This document shows, one piece after another, positions 10,271-20,017 of a stretch of 52,936 nucleotides of DNA. The DNA comes from an uncultured Candidatus Pelagibacter sp. (GTDB taxonomy: Bacteria; Pseudomonadota; Alphaproteobacteria; Pelagibacterales; Pelagibacteraceae). The DNA lies in contig CAJQSW010000004.1 in NCBI GenBank assembly GCA_905616455.1, positions 1-52,936 on the forward strand, in the 5' to 3' direction. The notes below the pieces were generated by a model. That model worked only from the letters and a program-made list of their open reading frames with translations, ran no database searches and was not told the DNA's origin. Made by a program: the position numbers and the translations under genes. How positions within the stretch are numbered: position 1 is the stretch's first letter; each line of letters opens with the position of its first letter.

Positions 10271-10918
10271 ATGTTAAAGAAGATTTTTCCAAAAATCCAT
10301 TCAGAGGGATATAAATTTTTAGCAATAGCTATATTTATAACAATCGTTTTATATTTTTTAAGCACTTTTTTAGGATTGATTGGTTTTGTATTGTCAGTGT
10401 GGGTCTATTATTTCTTTAGAGATCCTGAAAGAATTTCAATAAATAATGATAATTATTTAACAAGCCCAGCAGACGGAGAAGTTCTAATGGTACATGAAGT
10501 TGATGGACCAAAGGAGCTAGGCTTAGAAGGTAAAAAATTTACAAAGATAAGCATCTTTATGAATGTTTTTGACTGTCATGTTAATAGAACACCTTGTGAA
10601 GGTAAAATTACAGAAATACTTTATAAACCAGGAAAATTTTTAAATGCATCGCTTGATAAAGCAAGCGAAGGTAATGAAAGAAATTATTATAAGATAATAA
10701 ACAATCAAGGTGAAGATATTGTTGTTGTTCAGATTGCTGGATTAATTGCTAGGAGAATTGTTTGTGAATCTAATAAAGACCAACAACTTCATCAGGGTGA
10801 AAGAATTGGAATGATTAGATTTGGAAGTAGAGCCGACGTTTATTTTGAAAATTATGAAACATTAGTAAAAGTAGGACAAAAGACAATTGCGGGTGAAACA
10901 CTATTAGCTAAAAAGTAG
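10271..10918 (+). CDS. psd: Phosphatidylserine decarboxylase, short class II type
   Basis: 215 aa, the size of the PSD-II/archaetidylserine decarboxylase-like group. The N-terminal region (about 16-48) is hydrophobic and should anchor it in the inner membrane. SPADGE (about 65-70) and a conserved His near residue 103 (DCHVNRTP) belong to the catalytic machinery. The self-cleavage site is Gly185-Ser186 in MIRFGSRAD, where Ser becomes the pyruvoyl group. It makes phosphatidylethanolamine from the product of the next gene, pssA, 3 nt downstream. Confidence 0.93.
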   Translation: MLKKIFPKIHSEGYKFLAIAIFITIVLYFLSTFLGLIGFVLSVWVYYFFRDPERISINNDNYLTSPADGEVLMVHEVDGPKELGLEGKKFTKISIFMNVFDCHVNRTPCEGKITEILYKPGKFLNASLDKASEGNERNYYKIINNQGEDIVVVQIAGLIARRIVCESNKDQQLHQGERIGMIRFGSRADVYFENYETLVKVGQKTIAGETLLAKK

Positions 10919-10921
10919 CTT

Positions 10922-11725
10922 ATGGAAAAACCAAAAAATAATTTCAAAATTGTATCAGATAAAAAAGCAAGAATGCTCTTGCCTAATGCGCTAACATTAA
11001 TAAATGTTTGTATTGGATTGAGCTCAATTAAATTTGCATTGGATGCAAAATTTGAACTATCTATTATAGCAATTATTTTTGCTGCAATCTTTGACACACT
11101 AGATGGTAGGGTTGCAAGACTATTAAAAGGAACTTCGTTAGTAGGAAAAGAATTAGACTCATTAGCAGATTTAATTAGTTTTGGTGTGGCTCCAGCTTTT
11201 ATAATGTATTTCTGGTCATTAAATAATTTAGGTAAATTTGGTTGGTTGCTTACAATGATTTATGTAGTTTGTGTTGCTCTTAGACTTGCAAGGTTTAATG
11301 TAAGCTCAAACTTGGAGCCGTCATGGAAAGATAATTATTTTGAAGGTGTACCTTCTCCTGCTGGTGGAATATTAATACTGATGCCATTAATATTTAGTTT
11401 AAGTGAGATAAATCTAATTAATATTAATTATGATATTGTAGTTCCGGTATTAATGATTTTGATTTCATTTTTATTGATTAGCAAAATCCCAACGTTTGCA
11501 TTTAAAAAAATTACAATTCCACGTCGTATGACAATTTTCGCACTATTTGGAATTGTGTTACTTTTTGGTTTATTGTTAATTTATACGTTTAAAGTTTTAA
11601 TTATTTGTGGATTAATCTATATTTGTTTAATTCCAATTGGATATTTGAATTATCAAAAAATTTATAAACAAAAAGTTTTAAAAGGTGAAGATAGTGAAAA
11701 CGATGATCTGGAGGACATACTCTAG
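10922..11725 (+). CDS. pssA: CDP-diacylglycerol-serine O-phosphatidyltransferase
   Basis: 267 aa, multi-spanning membrane protein. The CDP-alcohol phosphatidyltransferase signature DG-x2-AR-x8-G-x3-D-x3-D is seen as DGRVARLLKG...GKELDSLAD (about 61-83). It joins serine to CDP-diacylglycerol to give phosphatidylserine, the substrate of Psd. The last residues (GEDSENDDLEDIL) are acidic and cytosolic. It abuts the next gene: the stop TAG is followed at once by ATG. Confidence 0.94.
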   Translation: MEKPKNNFKIVSDKKARMLLPNALTLINVCIGLSSIKFALDAKFELSIIAIIFAAIFDTLDGRVARLLKGTSLVGKELDSLADLISFGVAPAFIMYFWSLNNLGKFGWLLTMIYVVCVALRLARFNVSSNLEPSWKDNYFEGVPSPAGGILILMPLIFSLSEINLININYDIVVPVLMILISFLLISKIPTFAFKKITIPRRMTIFALFGIVLLFGLLLIYTFKVLIICGLIYICLIPIGYLNYQKIYKQKVLKGEDSENDDLEDIL

Positions 11726-12637
11726 ATGAAAAAAAATGTAATTGTATCTCTAGCTGATTCAAATTACTTCAATTTACTTAATGAATTAGTTGACTCTATT
11801 AAAAGCTTTGAAAAAAGTAAAGATATAGCAATTTGCATTCTAGATGCTGGTTTATCAGAAGAACAAAAAAATATTTTATCAAAAAAAGTTGATGAAATTA
11901 AATCAGCAGAATGGGACATTGATGTTCCGGCATTTAAAGTTAAGGGACGAGAGTGGTTGAAGAGTCAGGTATCAAGAGCCTTCCTCCCAAAATACTTTCC
12001 AGATTATGAAAAATATTTATGGATTGACTGTGATGCTTGGGTGAATGACTGGAACTCAGTTGAATTATATTTTAAAGCCTGTGAAAATGGTAAATTAGGA
12101 ATCACTCAAACGTTGGGACCTGGATACAAAATAATGTCTAAAGTAAATTGGTTATTTGGAAAAGTAGCAATAATTAAATCTCAAAATTTTAAACATGCAA
12201 TAAAATCCAAGATAGGAATTAAAAAAGCAAGAAAACTAGCTTTTGCTCCACACATAAATATTGGAGTTTTTTCATTAGAAAAAAATTCTTCAGGTTGGAT
12301 TTCTTGGCAAAAAAATCTTGAACAAACTTTAAAGAGTGGAAATATTTTTGGCTCAGAAGGCCTCGCTATAAATATGTCAGTGTATATAGACGAATTAGAG
12401 ACTGAATTTTTGCCATTAAACTGCAATTGGATCGCTAGTAATTTGTTACCTAAATTTGATGAAAAAAATAATAAATTTGTTGAACCTTATTTACCAAATC
12501 ATCAAATTGGAATTATGCATTTAGCAGCAGGAATTTGGGATGGTGATAAAGATATGAGATTGGATAAAGAAGTAAAAATTAAGATTCGATCTATTCAAGA
12601 AAAAGTATTATCCAAAAGTTTAAGATTTGGTCATTAA
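11726..12637 (+). CDS. GT8-like glycosyltransferase, function unknown
   Basis: 303 aa. It has a GT-A layout: an N-terminal strand VIVSLADSNYF, then YLWIDCDAWVND (around residue 100) carrying a DxD-like metal/nucleotide-sugar motif, and later HINIGVFSLE, resembling family 8 transferases. Substrate and acceptor cannot be told from sequence. It sits in line with psd-pssA and rlmE on one strand, with zero spacing to both neighbours, so it may modify envelope lipids or polysaccharide; that is only contextual inference. No signal peptide is seen, so it should be cytosolic. Confidence 0.6.
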   Translation: MKKNVIVSLADSNYFNLLNELVDSIKSFEKSKDIAICILDAGLSEEQKNILSKKVDEIKSAEWDIDVPAFKVKGREWLKSQVSRAFLPKYFPDYEKYLWIDCDAWVNDWNSVELYFKACENGKLGITQTLGPGYKIMSKVNWLFGKVAIIKSQNFKHAIKSKIGIKKARKLAFAPHINIGVFSLEKNSSGWISWQKNLEQTLKSGNIFGSEGLAINMSVYIDELETEFLPLNCNWIASNLLPKFDEKNNKFVEPYLPNHQIGIMHLAAGIWDGDKDMRLDKEVKIKIRSIQEKVLSKSLRFGH

Positions 12638-13249
12638 TTGAAAAAGAATAGAATTTCTAAAAACTGGATTAACAAACAAAAAAGAGACATTTATGTTAGG
12701 CAGTCTCAAGTAGATGGCTATAGAGCAAGATCAGCTTATAAATTAATTGAAATTGATGAAAAATTTAAGATATTAAAAAATGGAATATCTGTAATTGATT
12801 TGGGAGCGTCGCCAGGCAGTTGGTCCCAATATATTGCAAGAACAGTAAAGAGTGGAAGATTGGTTTCAATCGATATAAAAGGCATGGAAGAAATTGACAA
12901 CACAATCCAAATTAAAGGTGATTTTACAGAGCTAGATTCTCAGGAAAGGATTAAAGGATTTTTTAAATCAAAAGTTGACGTTGTTGTGTCTGATATGGCT
13001 GTTAATACAACAGGTATAAAAGATATTGATGCAATTTATACTGGAGAACTTGCAATGGAAGCAATGAACTTTGCTAAGGAAATGCTAGTTAAAGAAGGAC
13101 GCTTTGTCTCTAAAATATTCTTAGGCTCATCATTTAATGAGATAGTTGCCTTAGGAAAAAAAATTTTTAAAGAAGTAAAGGTATTTAAGCCCAAAGCCAG
13201 TAGAAAAGAATCTAAGGAAAGTTTTATTATTTGTAAAATATTAAGATAG
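12638..13249 (+). CDS. rlmE: 23S rRNA (uridine-2552-2'-O)-methyltransferase RlmE/FtsJ
   Basis: 203 aa. The start is TTG at 12638, immediately after the upstream TAA. No in-frame ATG exists before the conserved SAYKL segment, so TTG is required. The SAM-binding motif DLGASPGSWSQY and the catalytic Lys-Asp-Lys-Glu set are visible in RSAYKL, VVSDMAVNTTG, VSKIFLG and KESKESF. It methylates U2552 in the 23S A-loop during late assembly of the large ribosomal subunit. Confidence 0.94.
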   Translation: MKKNRISKNWINKQKRDIYVRQSQVDGYRARSAYKLIEIDEKFKILKNGISVIDLGASPGSWSQYIARTVKSGRLVSIDIKGMEEIDNTIQIKGDFTELDSQERIKGFFKSKVDVVVSDMAVNTTGIKDIDAIYTGELAMEAMNFAKEMLVKEGRFVSKIFLGSSFNEIVALGKKIFKEVKVFKPKASRKESKESFIICKILR

Positions 13250-13286
13250 AGACTTTATTTATAAAAGGAATCATATATAAATCATT

Positions 13287-14363
13287 ATGGATCCTATAAA
13301 AGAAGCGCTCACCTTTGACGACGTAACAATGAAGCCCAAGTACTCAGAAGTTTTACCTTCTGAAGTAGATACGAGCACAAAATTATCACCTAATTTAACA
13401 CTAAAAATTCCCTTGTTATCCTCTGCAATGGACACAGTGACAGAGAGTAAAATGGCTATTGCCATAGCAAAAGCTGGGGGTATTGGCGTTATACACAGAA
13501 ATTTGGATATTAAAAAACAAATTGAAGAGATTAAGAAAGTAAAAAAATTAAAATTGTTAGTTGGCGCGGCAGTCGGAGCTGGTCCTTTAGAGTTAAAAAG
13601 AGCAATAGCAATTTTAAAAGAAAAAGTAGATTTAATTGTGGTAGATACTGCGCATGGCCACAGTAAAAAAGTTGCAGAAATCATAAAAGCAATAAAAAAA
13701 TTAAAAACGAATAAAACAACTTTATGTGCGGGAAATATTGCAACAGCCGAAGCTGCTAAATTTTTAATAAAGCTAGGAGTAGATATTGTAAAAGTTGGGA
13801 TTGGACCGGGATCAATTTGCACAACTAGATTAGTAGCTGGTATTGGTGTGCCTCAGTTAAGTGCAATACTTGATGTAAAGAAAGGTATAAAAAATATTAA
13901 AACAAAAATTATTTCAGATGGTGGAATTAAATATTCAGGTGATATTGCTAAAGCATTATCTGCTGGAGCAGATGCAGTAATGATAGGGTCTTTATTTGCA
14001 GGTAGTGCTGAAACTCCTGGTAAGCTAATTAAAAAAAATGGAAAATTTTTCAAAAGCTTTAGAGGTATGGGGTCTGTTGGCGCAATGAATAAAGGTTCTG
14101 CTGACAGATATTTTCAAACAAAGCAAAAAGATGTATCCAAGTATGTGCCTGAAGGTGTGGAAGGCTTTGTTAAATATAAGGGTGATGTTAAAAGTATAAT
14201 TTTTAAATTAATAGGTGGATTAAAATCATCTATGGGATATCTTGGCTCAAAGAAAGTGCCCAATCTCAAAAATAAACCAAATTTTGTAAAAATAACTAAA
14301 GCAGGTTTTTATGAAAGTATGGTCCATAATGTTGATGAAGTAAAAAATGAAAATAAATATTAA
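13287..14363 (+). CDS. guaB: IMP dehydrogenase lacking the CBS (Bateman) domains
   Basis: 358 aa, far below the usual ~490. The TIM-barrel core is complete: LTFDDVTMKP, SSAMDTVTE, DTAHGH (about 120-125), and GPGSICTTR with catalytic Cys178. The flap region contains SADRYFQ. Where the paired CBS domains normally sit, after the HRN...IKKVKK segment near residue 87, the sequence passes directly into LKLLVGAAVG. The enzyme oxidises IMP to XMP, the committed step of GMP synthesis, and guaA lies just downstream. Losing the CBS pair should remove purine-nucleotide allosteric control. Confidence 0.95.
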   Translation: MDPIKEALTFDDVTMKPKYSEVLPSEVDTSTKLSPNLTLKIPLLSSAMDTVTESKMAIAIAKAGGIGVIHRNLDIKKQIEEIKKVKKLKLLVGAAVGAGPLELKRAIAILKEKVDLIVVDTAHGHSKKVAEIIKAIKKLKTNKTTLCAGNIATAEAAKFLIKLGVDIVKVGIGPGSICTTRLVAGIGVPQLSAILDVKKGIKNIKTKIISDGGIKYSGDIAKALSAGADAVMIGSLFAGSAETPGKLIKKNGKFFKSFRGMGSVGAMNKGSADRYFQTKQKDVSKYVPEGVEGFVKYKGDVKSIIFKLIGGLKSSMGYLGSKKVPNLKNKPNFVKITKAGFYESMVHNVDEVKNENKY

Positions 14364-14800
14364 TGATCAAAATCACTAAATTAGCTTCAATTTTAATTAT
14401 ATCTGTAACTTTGATAAGTTCAGTGTTAGCAGAAAATATTTTCTTTGAGGAAGGGAAAACTAAATATAAAGAAAAAAAATATGAAGAATCAAAATTTTTA
14501 TTTCAAAGAAGTATTGTTTTTAATCCCAAAGATCAGGACTCATATTTATATTTAGCTAAAATTTATAAATTTGAAGAAAATAAGAGAGAAGAAGAAAAAA
14601 ATATTAATACTGTACTTTTATTAGATCCAAAAAATGAAGAAGCAAACTACCTACTAATGGAAATAGAACTTAAAAAATCTAATTACTCAAAGGTCAAAGA
14701 ACTAGTAGAAAATTTTACTAAAATTTGCAACAAACTATGTGAAAAGAAGACTTTAATATTAGAGTCTTTAGAGAATTTAGAACCTAAAAATGAGTCTTAG
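14363..14800 (+). CDS. Exported TPR-repeat protein of unknown function
   Basis: 145 aa. A signal peptide (about residues 1-23, ending SSVLA) precedes tandem TPR-like helices: [31 protein letters not shown], then [21 protein letters not shown] and [20 protein letters not shown]. It is likely a periplasmic scaffold. The start overlaps the guaB stop by 1 nt and the end overlaps guaA by 11 nt. It is therefore locked into the guaB-guaA transcript, although nothing in the sequence links it to purine synthesis. Confidence 0.75.
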   Translation: MIKITKLASILIISVTLISSVLAENIFFEEGKTKYKEKKYEESKFLFQRSIVFNPKDQDSYLYLAKIYKFEENKREEEKNINTVLLLDPKNEEANYLLMEIELKKSNYSKVKELVENFTKICNKLCEKKTLILESLENLEPKNES

Positions 14801-16355
14801 TAACAATTTAAGTAAAATACTAATAATAGATTTTGGATCTCAATTTACACAATTAATTGCGAGAAGAATAAGAGAATTTGGAGTTTTTTCAGAAATCATT
14901 AGTCATAAAAAAATTAATATTAGTAAGATTGTCAAACTGAATACAGGTGGAATAATACTTTCTGGTGGTCCTCTAAACGTTTATGAAAATGATAAATTTA
15001 AATTTGATAAAAAAATCTTAAAACTAGGTATACCTGTCATGGGCATATGTTTTGGACATCAAATATTATCAAAAGAATTAGGTGGAAGAGTTAAAAAGTC
15101 AAAACATAGAGAGTTCGGTCTTGCAACTATAACCAAAGTTTCAAATAGCATTTTAACTAAAAATTTTTTTAATAACAAAAATATTAGTAATGTTTGGATG
15201 AGTCATGCCGATCAAGTTTCTAAAATGCCTAAAGGCTTTAAAATAGTTGCTTCAACAAAAAACTCCAAATTAACAATAATCGAAAATACCAAAGATAATT
15301 TTTATGGTGTTCAGTTTCATCCAGAAGTAACACACACCCCCAAAGGAAAAGTTTTATTACATAATTTCCTTTTTCTTATTTGTAAGATTAAAAAAAATTG
15401 GTCTTCTAAAGATCAAAAATTAAAATTAATAAAAGAAATCAAAGATCAGGTAGGTGATAACAAAGTAATTTGTGGTCTATCAGGTGGAGTTGATAGCAGT
15501 GTGGTTGCACAACTTTTAAGTAAAGCTATAGGAAAAAATTTAACATGTATATTTGTTAATAATGGATTATTGAGAAAAAATGAGGAAACACAAGTTGTTA
15601 ATACATTTAAGAATAAATTAAAGATGAATTTATTATATGTGAATGCTGAAAAAGAATTCATTAGAAAACTTACAAATGTTTCTGATCCTGAAAAAAAAAG
15701 AAAAATTATTGGAAATTTATTTATTAAAATATTTGAAAGATATGCAAAAAAAATTAAAAATGTTAAATTTCTAGCTCAAGGAACTCTTTATCCAGATCTA
15801 ATTGAAAGTAAATCGGTAACTGGCAGTCAAACATCAAAAATAAAATCTCACCATAATGTTGGAGGCCTACCCAAACGAATGAAATTTAAATTAGTTGAAC
15901 CTCTTAAATTTCTATTTAAAGATGAAGTTAGAAAATTAGGATTAGAGCTTAATTTATCAAAAGATATAATATCTAGACATCCATTTCCAGGCCCTGGTCT
16001 AGCAATAAGAATGCCAGGTATAATAACTAATGAAAAAATTAAAATTCTAAAAGAAGCTGATTTTTATTTCATTAAAGCTTTACGTGACCATGGTTTATAC
16101 CATAAAATTTGGCAAGCTTATGCGGCCTTACTTCCTGTAAAAACAGTTGGTGTTATGGGGGATAATAGAACCTATGAACATATATGTTTATTACGTGCAA
16201 TTACTTCTGAAGACGGAATGACTGCTGACTTTTTTGATTTTCCAAAAGGTTTTATGCAAAAAATTTCTAATCAAATTATTAATAATATTGTTGGAATTAA
16301 CAGGGTAGTTTATGATGTTACTTCAAAACCACCGAGTACTATTGAATTGGAGTAA
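14790..16355 (+). CDS. guaA: GMP synthase (glutamine-hydrolysing)
   Basis: 521 aa, full length. The class I glutamine amidotransferase domain has the nucleophile Cys87 in GICFGH and FHPEVTH near residue 177. The ATP-pyrophosphatase domain has LSGGVDSSV near 230, and the C-terminal dimerisation domain includes [11 protein letters not shown] and ends [10 protein letters not shown]. It converts XMP to GMP, completing the pathway begun by guaB two genes upstream. Translation starts at ATG 14790 inside the preceding TPR gene. Confidence 0.97.
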   Translation: MSLSNNLSKILIIDFGSQFTQLIARRIREFGVFSEIISHKKINISKIVKLNTGGIILSGGPLNVYENDKFKFDKKILKLGIPVMGICFGHQILSKELGGRVKKSKHREFGLATITKVSNSILTKNFFNNKNISNVWMSHADQVSKMPKGFKIVASTKNSKLTIIENTKDNFYGVQFHPEVTHTPKGKVLLHNFLFLICKIKKNWSSKDQKLKLIKEIKDQVGDNKVICGLSGGVDSSVVAQLLSKAIGKNLTCIFVNNGLLRKNEETQVVNTFKNKLKMNLLYVNAEKEFIRKLTNVSDPEKKRKIIGNLFIKIFERYAKKIKNVKFLAQGTLYPDLIESKSVTGSQTSKIKSHHNVGGLPKRMKFKLVEPLKFLFKDEVRKLGLELNLSKDIISRHPFPGPGLAIRMPGIITNEKIKILKEADFYFIKALRDHGLYHKIWQAYAALLPVKTVGVMGDNRTYEHICLLRAITSEDGMTADFFDFPKGFMQKISNQIINNIVGINRVVYDVTSKPPSTIELE

Positions 16356-16381
16356 TAATTCACTATAGAATATAAGATATT

Positions 16382-16801
16382 ATGAAATACTTGCACACAA
16401 TGATTAGAATCTCAAATGTTGATAAATCATTAGATTTCTACTGTAATGGATTAGGGCTTATTGAAAAAAAAAGAATAGAAAATGAACAGGGTAAATTTAC
16501 ACTTATTTTTTTAGCAGCGCCAGGAGATGAAAAAGCAGAATTAGAACTGACTTATAATTGGGATGGAGATAAATTGGATGATGGATCTAGAAATTTTGGT
16601 CATTTAGCATATCGGGTTGAAAATATTTACGAAACTTGTGAGAGGTTACAAAATATGGGTTACACAATAAATAGACCCCCAAGAGATGGTCATATGGCAT
16701 TCGTCAGATCACCAGACAACATATCTATAGAAATCTTACAAGAAGGTACTTTAGAAGTTAAAGAACCATGGAATAGCATGAAAAATACAGGTACTTGGTA
16801 A
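16382..16801 (+). CDS. gloA: Lactoylglutathione lyase (glyoxalase I)
   Basis: 139 aa, the bacterial single-domain form. It aligns with E. coli GloA at LHTMIRISNVDKSLDFY and LELTYNW. The metal ligands are His5, Glu55, His74 (NFGHLAY) and Glu117 (SIEIL). It isomerises the methylglyoxal-glutathione adduct to S-lactoylglutathione. A glutathione reductase gene at 46589-47926 supports an active glutathione system in this organism. Confidence 0.94.
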   Translation: MKYLHTMIRISNVDKSLDFYCNGLGLIEKKRIENEQGKFTLIFLAAPGDEKAELELTYNWDGDKLDDGSRNFGHLAYRVENIYETCERLQNMGYTINRPPRDGHMAFVRSPDNISIEILQEGTLEVKEPWNSMKNTGTW

Positions 16802-16807
16802 TTTTTA

Positions 16808-17581
16808 ATGAAAAATAAATTTTCAGAAATTTTTAAAAAAAAAAATAAATCTAAAATTATTTGTCTAACAGCTTACTCTAAAAACATTGCACAGATTATA
16901 GACAAACACTGCGACATCGTTTTAGTGGGAGATTCTCTGGGCTCTGTTTTATATAATTATAAATCAACTCGAAGCGTAACACTTGATATGATGATCGAGC
17001 ATTCTAGAAGTGTGAGAATGGGAATAAAGAAAAGTCTTATGGTTGTTGATATGCCATATAATACTTATAGAAATACTTCGGAAGCTCTAAGAAATGCAAA
17101 AGCAATAATTTTAAAAACAAAATGTGATGCAGTTAAATTAGAAGGTGGTAAAAAAATATACCATATAATCAAAACGTTGATTAAGAATAAGGTTCCAGTA
17201 ATGGGACACTTGGGAGTTCTTCCTCAGTCAGCAAAAAATTTTAAAGCCAAAGGAAAAAAAATAGTTGAAAGAAATAATCTCTTAAAAGATGCTAAAATTT
17301 TAGAAGAATTAGGTGTTTTTTCTATTGTATTAGAATGTGTAGAAAGCTCATTAGCAAAAGAAATTACAAAAACTATAAGTATTCCAACTATTGGGATAGG
17401 AGCATCTGTTCATTGTGATGGACAAGTTTTAGTTACTGATGATCTAATTGGATTAAATTCGATAAAGGTTAGATTTGTTAAGAGATTTATAAATATTACA
17501 AAAAAAATAAACACAGCCATAATTAAATATAAAAATGAAGTTAAAAATAAAAAATTTCCTAAGAAAATTAACAGTTATTAA
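16808..17581 (+). CDS. panB: 3-methyl-2-oxobutanoate hydroxymethyltransferase (ketopantoate synthesis)
   Basis: 257 aa. The family signatures are clear: LTAYSKNIAQIID, VLVGDSLGSVLYNY (metal-binding Asp), VVDMPYNTY, DAVKLEGG, MGHLGVLPQS, and IPTIGIGASVHCDGQVLV near the C-terminus. It transfers a hydroxymethyl group from methylene-THF to ketoisovalerate, the first committed step of pantothenate synthesis. No other pan gene is in the window. The C-terminus is slightly divergent and Lys-rich. Confidence 0.94.
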   Translation: MKNKFSEIFKKKNKSKIICLTAYSKNIAQIIDKHCDIVLVGDSLGSVLYNYKSTRSVTLDMMIEHSRSVRMGIKKSLMVVDMPYNTYRNTSEALRNAKAIILKTKCDAVKLEGGKKIYHIIKTLIKNKVPVMGHLGVLPQSAKNFKAKGKKIVERNNLLKDAKILEELGVFSIVLECVESSLAKEITKTISIPTIGIGASVHCDGQVLVTDDLIGLNSIKVRFVKRFINITKKINTAIIKYKNEVKNKKFPKKINSY

Positions 17582-17584
17582 AAT

Positions 17585-18751
17585 ATGATTTTTAGTAAAG
17601 AAGAATACAAGACTAGATTAAAAAAAATTCAAAAATCTATGTATGATAAGAGCATAGAATTATTAATTTCTCATGATACAGCCAATATGAATTATCTTAC
17701 AGGATATGATGCCTGGTCATTTTATTATGCTCAAGCAGTAGTGGTCCACGTTAATGCTGAAGAGCCACTGTGTTGGGTAAGAAAGCAAGACTCAGGTGGT
17801 GCTTATATAAAAACTTATTTAAAAGACGAAAATATTTTAGTTTATGATGAAAAGTATATTCATACTTGGCCACTTCATCCTTACGATAATCTTATAAATA
17901 TTATCAAAGAAAAAAAGTGGGATAAACTTACAATAGGATTAGAAATGGATAGTCATTATTTCACAGCTTATTGTTATGAAAAAATTAAACAAGGATTGCC
18001 AAACGCAAAATTAAAAGATGCAGAAAGATTAGTTAATTGGGTAAGAGTTGTAAAATCTGATGCAGAAATTACACTTATGAAATCAGCAGCACTTATTTCT
18101 CAAAAAGGAATGAAAACGGCAATTGATGTGATAAATCCTGGTGTAAGACAGTGTGATGCGGTTGGAGAAATCCAAAAATCTTTATTTTATGGAACTCCAG
18201 AATTTGGTGGAGAGTATTCAAGTATTGCAACTTTATTACCGACAGGAAAGGGAACTTCAGCGTCACATTTAACGGCAACACAAGAAAAATTTGTTGAAGG
18301 AGAAGCAACAATTATTGAGTTATCTGGTGTGTTCCAAAGGTATCACTGCCCAATGGCTAGAACAGTTTTACTTGGAAAGCCCGACCAAATAAAAATTGAC
18401 ACCATGAATAAAACAAATGAAGCATTACAGGCTGGTATTGATGCTGCAAAACCTGGAAAAACTGCTGATGACGTTGCTCAAGCATTTTGGAAAATATTAG
18501 ATAAGTACGGAATAGAAAAAACATCTAGAACTGGTTATTCAATTGGCATTGGTTATCCACCAGATTGGGGCGAACATACTTTAAATATATCAAAAGGTGA
18601 TATGACAATTTTAGAACCAAATGTAACTTTTCACATGATTGCTGTGATGCAATTTGGTGATTGGGGGGTTGAAGCATCTGAAGCAATAAGAATAACCAAC
18701 AATGGGTGCGAGTTATTCTGTAATTTTTCAAAAGACCTTCACATTAAATAG
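17585..18751 (+). CDS. doeA: M24-fold hydrolase, ectoine hydrolase-like (DoeA/EutD)
   Basis: 388 aa, pita-bread (M24) fold with a creatinase-like N-domain (about 1-150) and a catalytic C-domain. MNYLTGYDAWSFY, SRTGYSIGIGYPPDWGEHT and GDWGVEASEAIRIT match the DoeA group by recollection of that family. The two metal-binding Asp positions of M24 peptidases are replaced (IELSGVFQRYHCPMART has Glu and Pro there), so it is not a canonical metallopeptidase. DoeA opens the ectoine ring to give N-acetyl-diaminobutyrate. It sits just before a Pot-type ABC transporter, which may import its substrate. An EutA-like gene lies 23 kb downstream. No DoeB homologue was seen. Confidence 0.68.
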   Translation: MIFSKEEYKTRLKKIQKSMYDKSIELLISHDTANMNYLTGYDAWSFYYAQAVVVHVNAEEPLCWVRKQDSGGAYIKTYLKDENILVYDEKYIHTWPLHPYDNLINIIKEKKWDKLTIGLEMDSHYFTAYCYEKIKQGLPNAKLKDAERLVNWVRVVKSDAEITLMKSAALISQKGMKTAIDVINPGVRQCDAVGEIQKSLFYGTPEFGGEYSSIATLLPTGKGTSASHLTATQEKFVEGEATIIELSGVFQRYHCPMARTVLLGKPDQIKIDTMNKTNEALQAGIDAAKPGKTADDVAQAFWKILDKYGIEKTSRTGYSIGIGYPPDWGEHTLNISKGDMTILEPNVTFHMIAVMQFGDWGVEASEAIRITNNGCELFCNFSKDLHIK

Positions 18752-18810
18752 TTTAAATAAAAAAACTTGATAAAGAACTCAACAAATGTTTTAAATCCTC
18801 TGGAGAAAAT

Positions 18811-19899
18811 ATGGCAAAAAATAATGAATTCGTAAAATTTGATAATGTAGACAAAAGTTATGATGGTAAGATTCTAGTTGTTAAAGGTTTGCAACTTGAT
18901 ATTGCCGAAGGTGAATTCGTAACAATGTTAGGCCCCTCTGGCTCTGGAAAAACAACTTGTTTAATGATGTTGGCAGGCTTTGAAACACCCACACATGGAG
19001 AAATTTACTTAGATGGTAACCCTATTTCAAATATTCCGCCTCATAAAAGAGGAATAGGAATGGTATTTCAAAATTATGCTTTATTCCCTCATATGACTGT
19101 ATATGAAAATTTAGCATTTCCATTAAGAGTGAGAAAAATTCCAAAAGATGAGGCGGATAAAAAAATTGATAAAGCTTTATCAATGGTGTCTCTTCAAGGT
19201 TTTGAAGCAAGAATGCCAATGCAATTATCAGGAGGACAACAACAAAGGGTAGCGGTTGCAAGATCATTGGTGTTTGATCCGCAAGTTGTATTGATGGATG
19301 AGCCACTTGGTGCTTTAGATAAAAATTTAAGAGAAAGTATGCAGTATGAGATTAAACATATTCACGAAAGTATTGGTGTAACAGTAGTTTATGTAACTCA
19401 CGATCAAACTGAAGCTTTAACAATGTCAAGTCGTATTGCAGTATTTAATGATGGTAAAGTTCAACAACTTTCTACACCAGACGAACTATATGAAAGACCT
19501 GTTAATTCTTTTGTAGCAGAATTTATAGGAGAAAATAATACATTTGGTGGAATAGTTAGTAATATTGCGGGTGATACCTGTAAAGTTAAATTAATTGATG
19601 GTACTGAAATTTTAGCAAACCCAATTTCTGTTAAAGCTAAAGGAGAAAAAACTACTGTGTCGTTAAGACCTGAAAGAGCTTTAATTAATCCAAAAAATAA
19701 AATGGATAACAACCATAAAGGAAAAATTAAAGAAGTTATTTACCATGGAGACCATACAAGGGTTAGGATTGATTTATTAGGAAATGATCAGTTTATTTTA
19801 AAAATTCCAAATAGCACATCAAACTTAGATATCAAATTAGGTAATGATATTAATATTGGATGGAATATAAAAGATAGTAGAGCATTAGATCCAAAGTAA
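18811..19899 (+). CDS. potA: ABC transporter ATP-binding protein, PotA (spermidine/putrescine) type
   Basis: 362 aa. Walker A GPSGSGKTT (about 42-50), Q-loop FQNYALFPHM, signature LSGGQQQR, Walker B VVLMDEPLGALD and H-loop VTHDQTEAL are all present. A C-terminal TOBE domain (about 280-360) contains SLRPERA. The Shine-Dalgarno is CTGGAG (around 18799-18804), before ATG 18811. It would energise the permeases at 21216 and 22468. The transported compound is not fixed by sequence: this family covers polyamines, opines and related nitrogen compounds. Confidence 0.88.
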   Translation: MAKNNEFVKFDNVDKSYDGKILVVKGLQLDIAEGEFVTMLGPSGSGKTTCLMMLAGFETPTHGEIYLDGNPISNIPPHKRGIGMVFQNYALFPHMTVYENLAFPLRVRKIPKDEADKKIDKALSMVSLQGFEARMPMQLSGGQQQRVAVARSLVFDPQVVLMDEPLGALDKNLRESMQYEIKHIHESIGVTVVYVTHDQTEALTMSSRIAVFNDGKVQQLSTPDELYERPVNSFVAEFIGENNTFGGIVSNIAGDTCKVKLIDGTEILANPISVKAKGEKTTVSLRPERALINPKNKMDNNHKGKIKEVIYHGDHTRVRIDLLGNDQFILKIPNSTSNLDIKLGNDINIGWNIKDSRALDPK

Positions 19900-19949
19900 C
19901 CAAAATTTAAAATTATCAAAAATAAAGGCAAATTAGACATAATTGGCTG

Positions 19950-20014
19950 TTGACTAAACGCATCTATGTTGTTTTAGTGTCTCTTTAATAAAACGTTAAC
20001 GTTAAATAGGAGAG
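19950..20014 (+). promoter_or_regulatory. Promoter and palindromic operator before the Pot-type binding protein
   Basis: TTGACT (19950-19955), a 17-nt spacer and TTTAGT (19973-19978) form a plausible promoter. Downstream lies the perfect 12-bp palindrome AACGTTAACGTT (19992-20003), then a strong Shine-Dalgarno AGGAGAG (20008-20014) 3 nt before ATG 20018. A repressor on the palindrome would sit in the initially transcribed region. A near-identical palindrome is found before the NCS1 permease at 28622-28633. Confidence 0.55.
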
Positions 20015-20017
20015 AAA

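Noticed and set aside
13271..13822. 183-codon open frame antisense to guaB
   Set aside because: Lies wholly across the strongly conserved guaB core; composition is that of a shadow frame.
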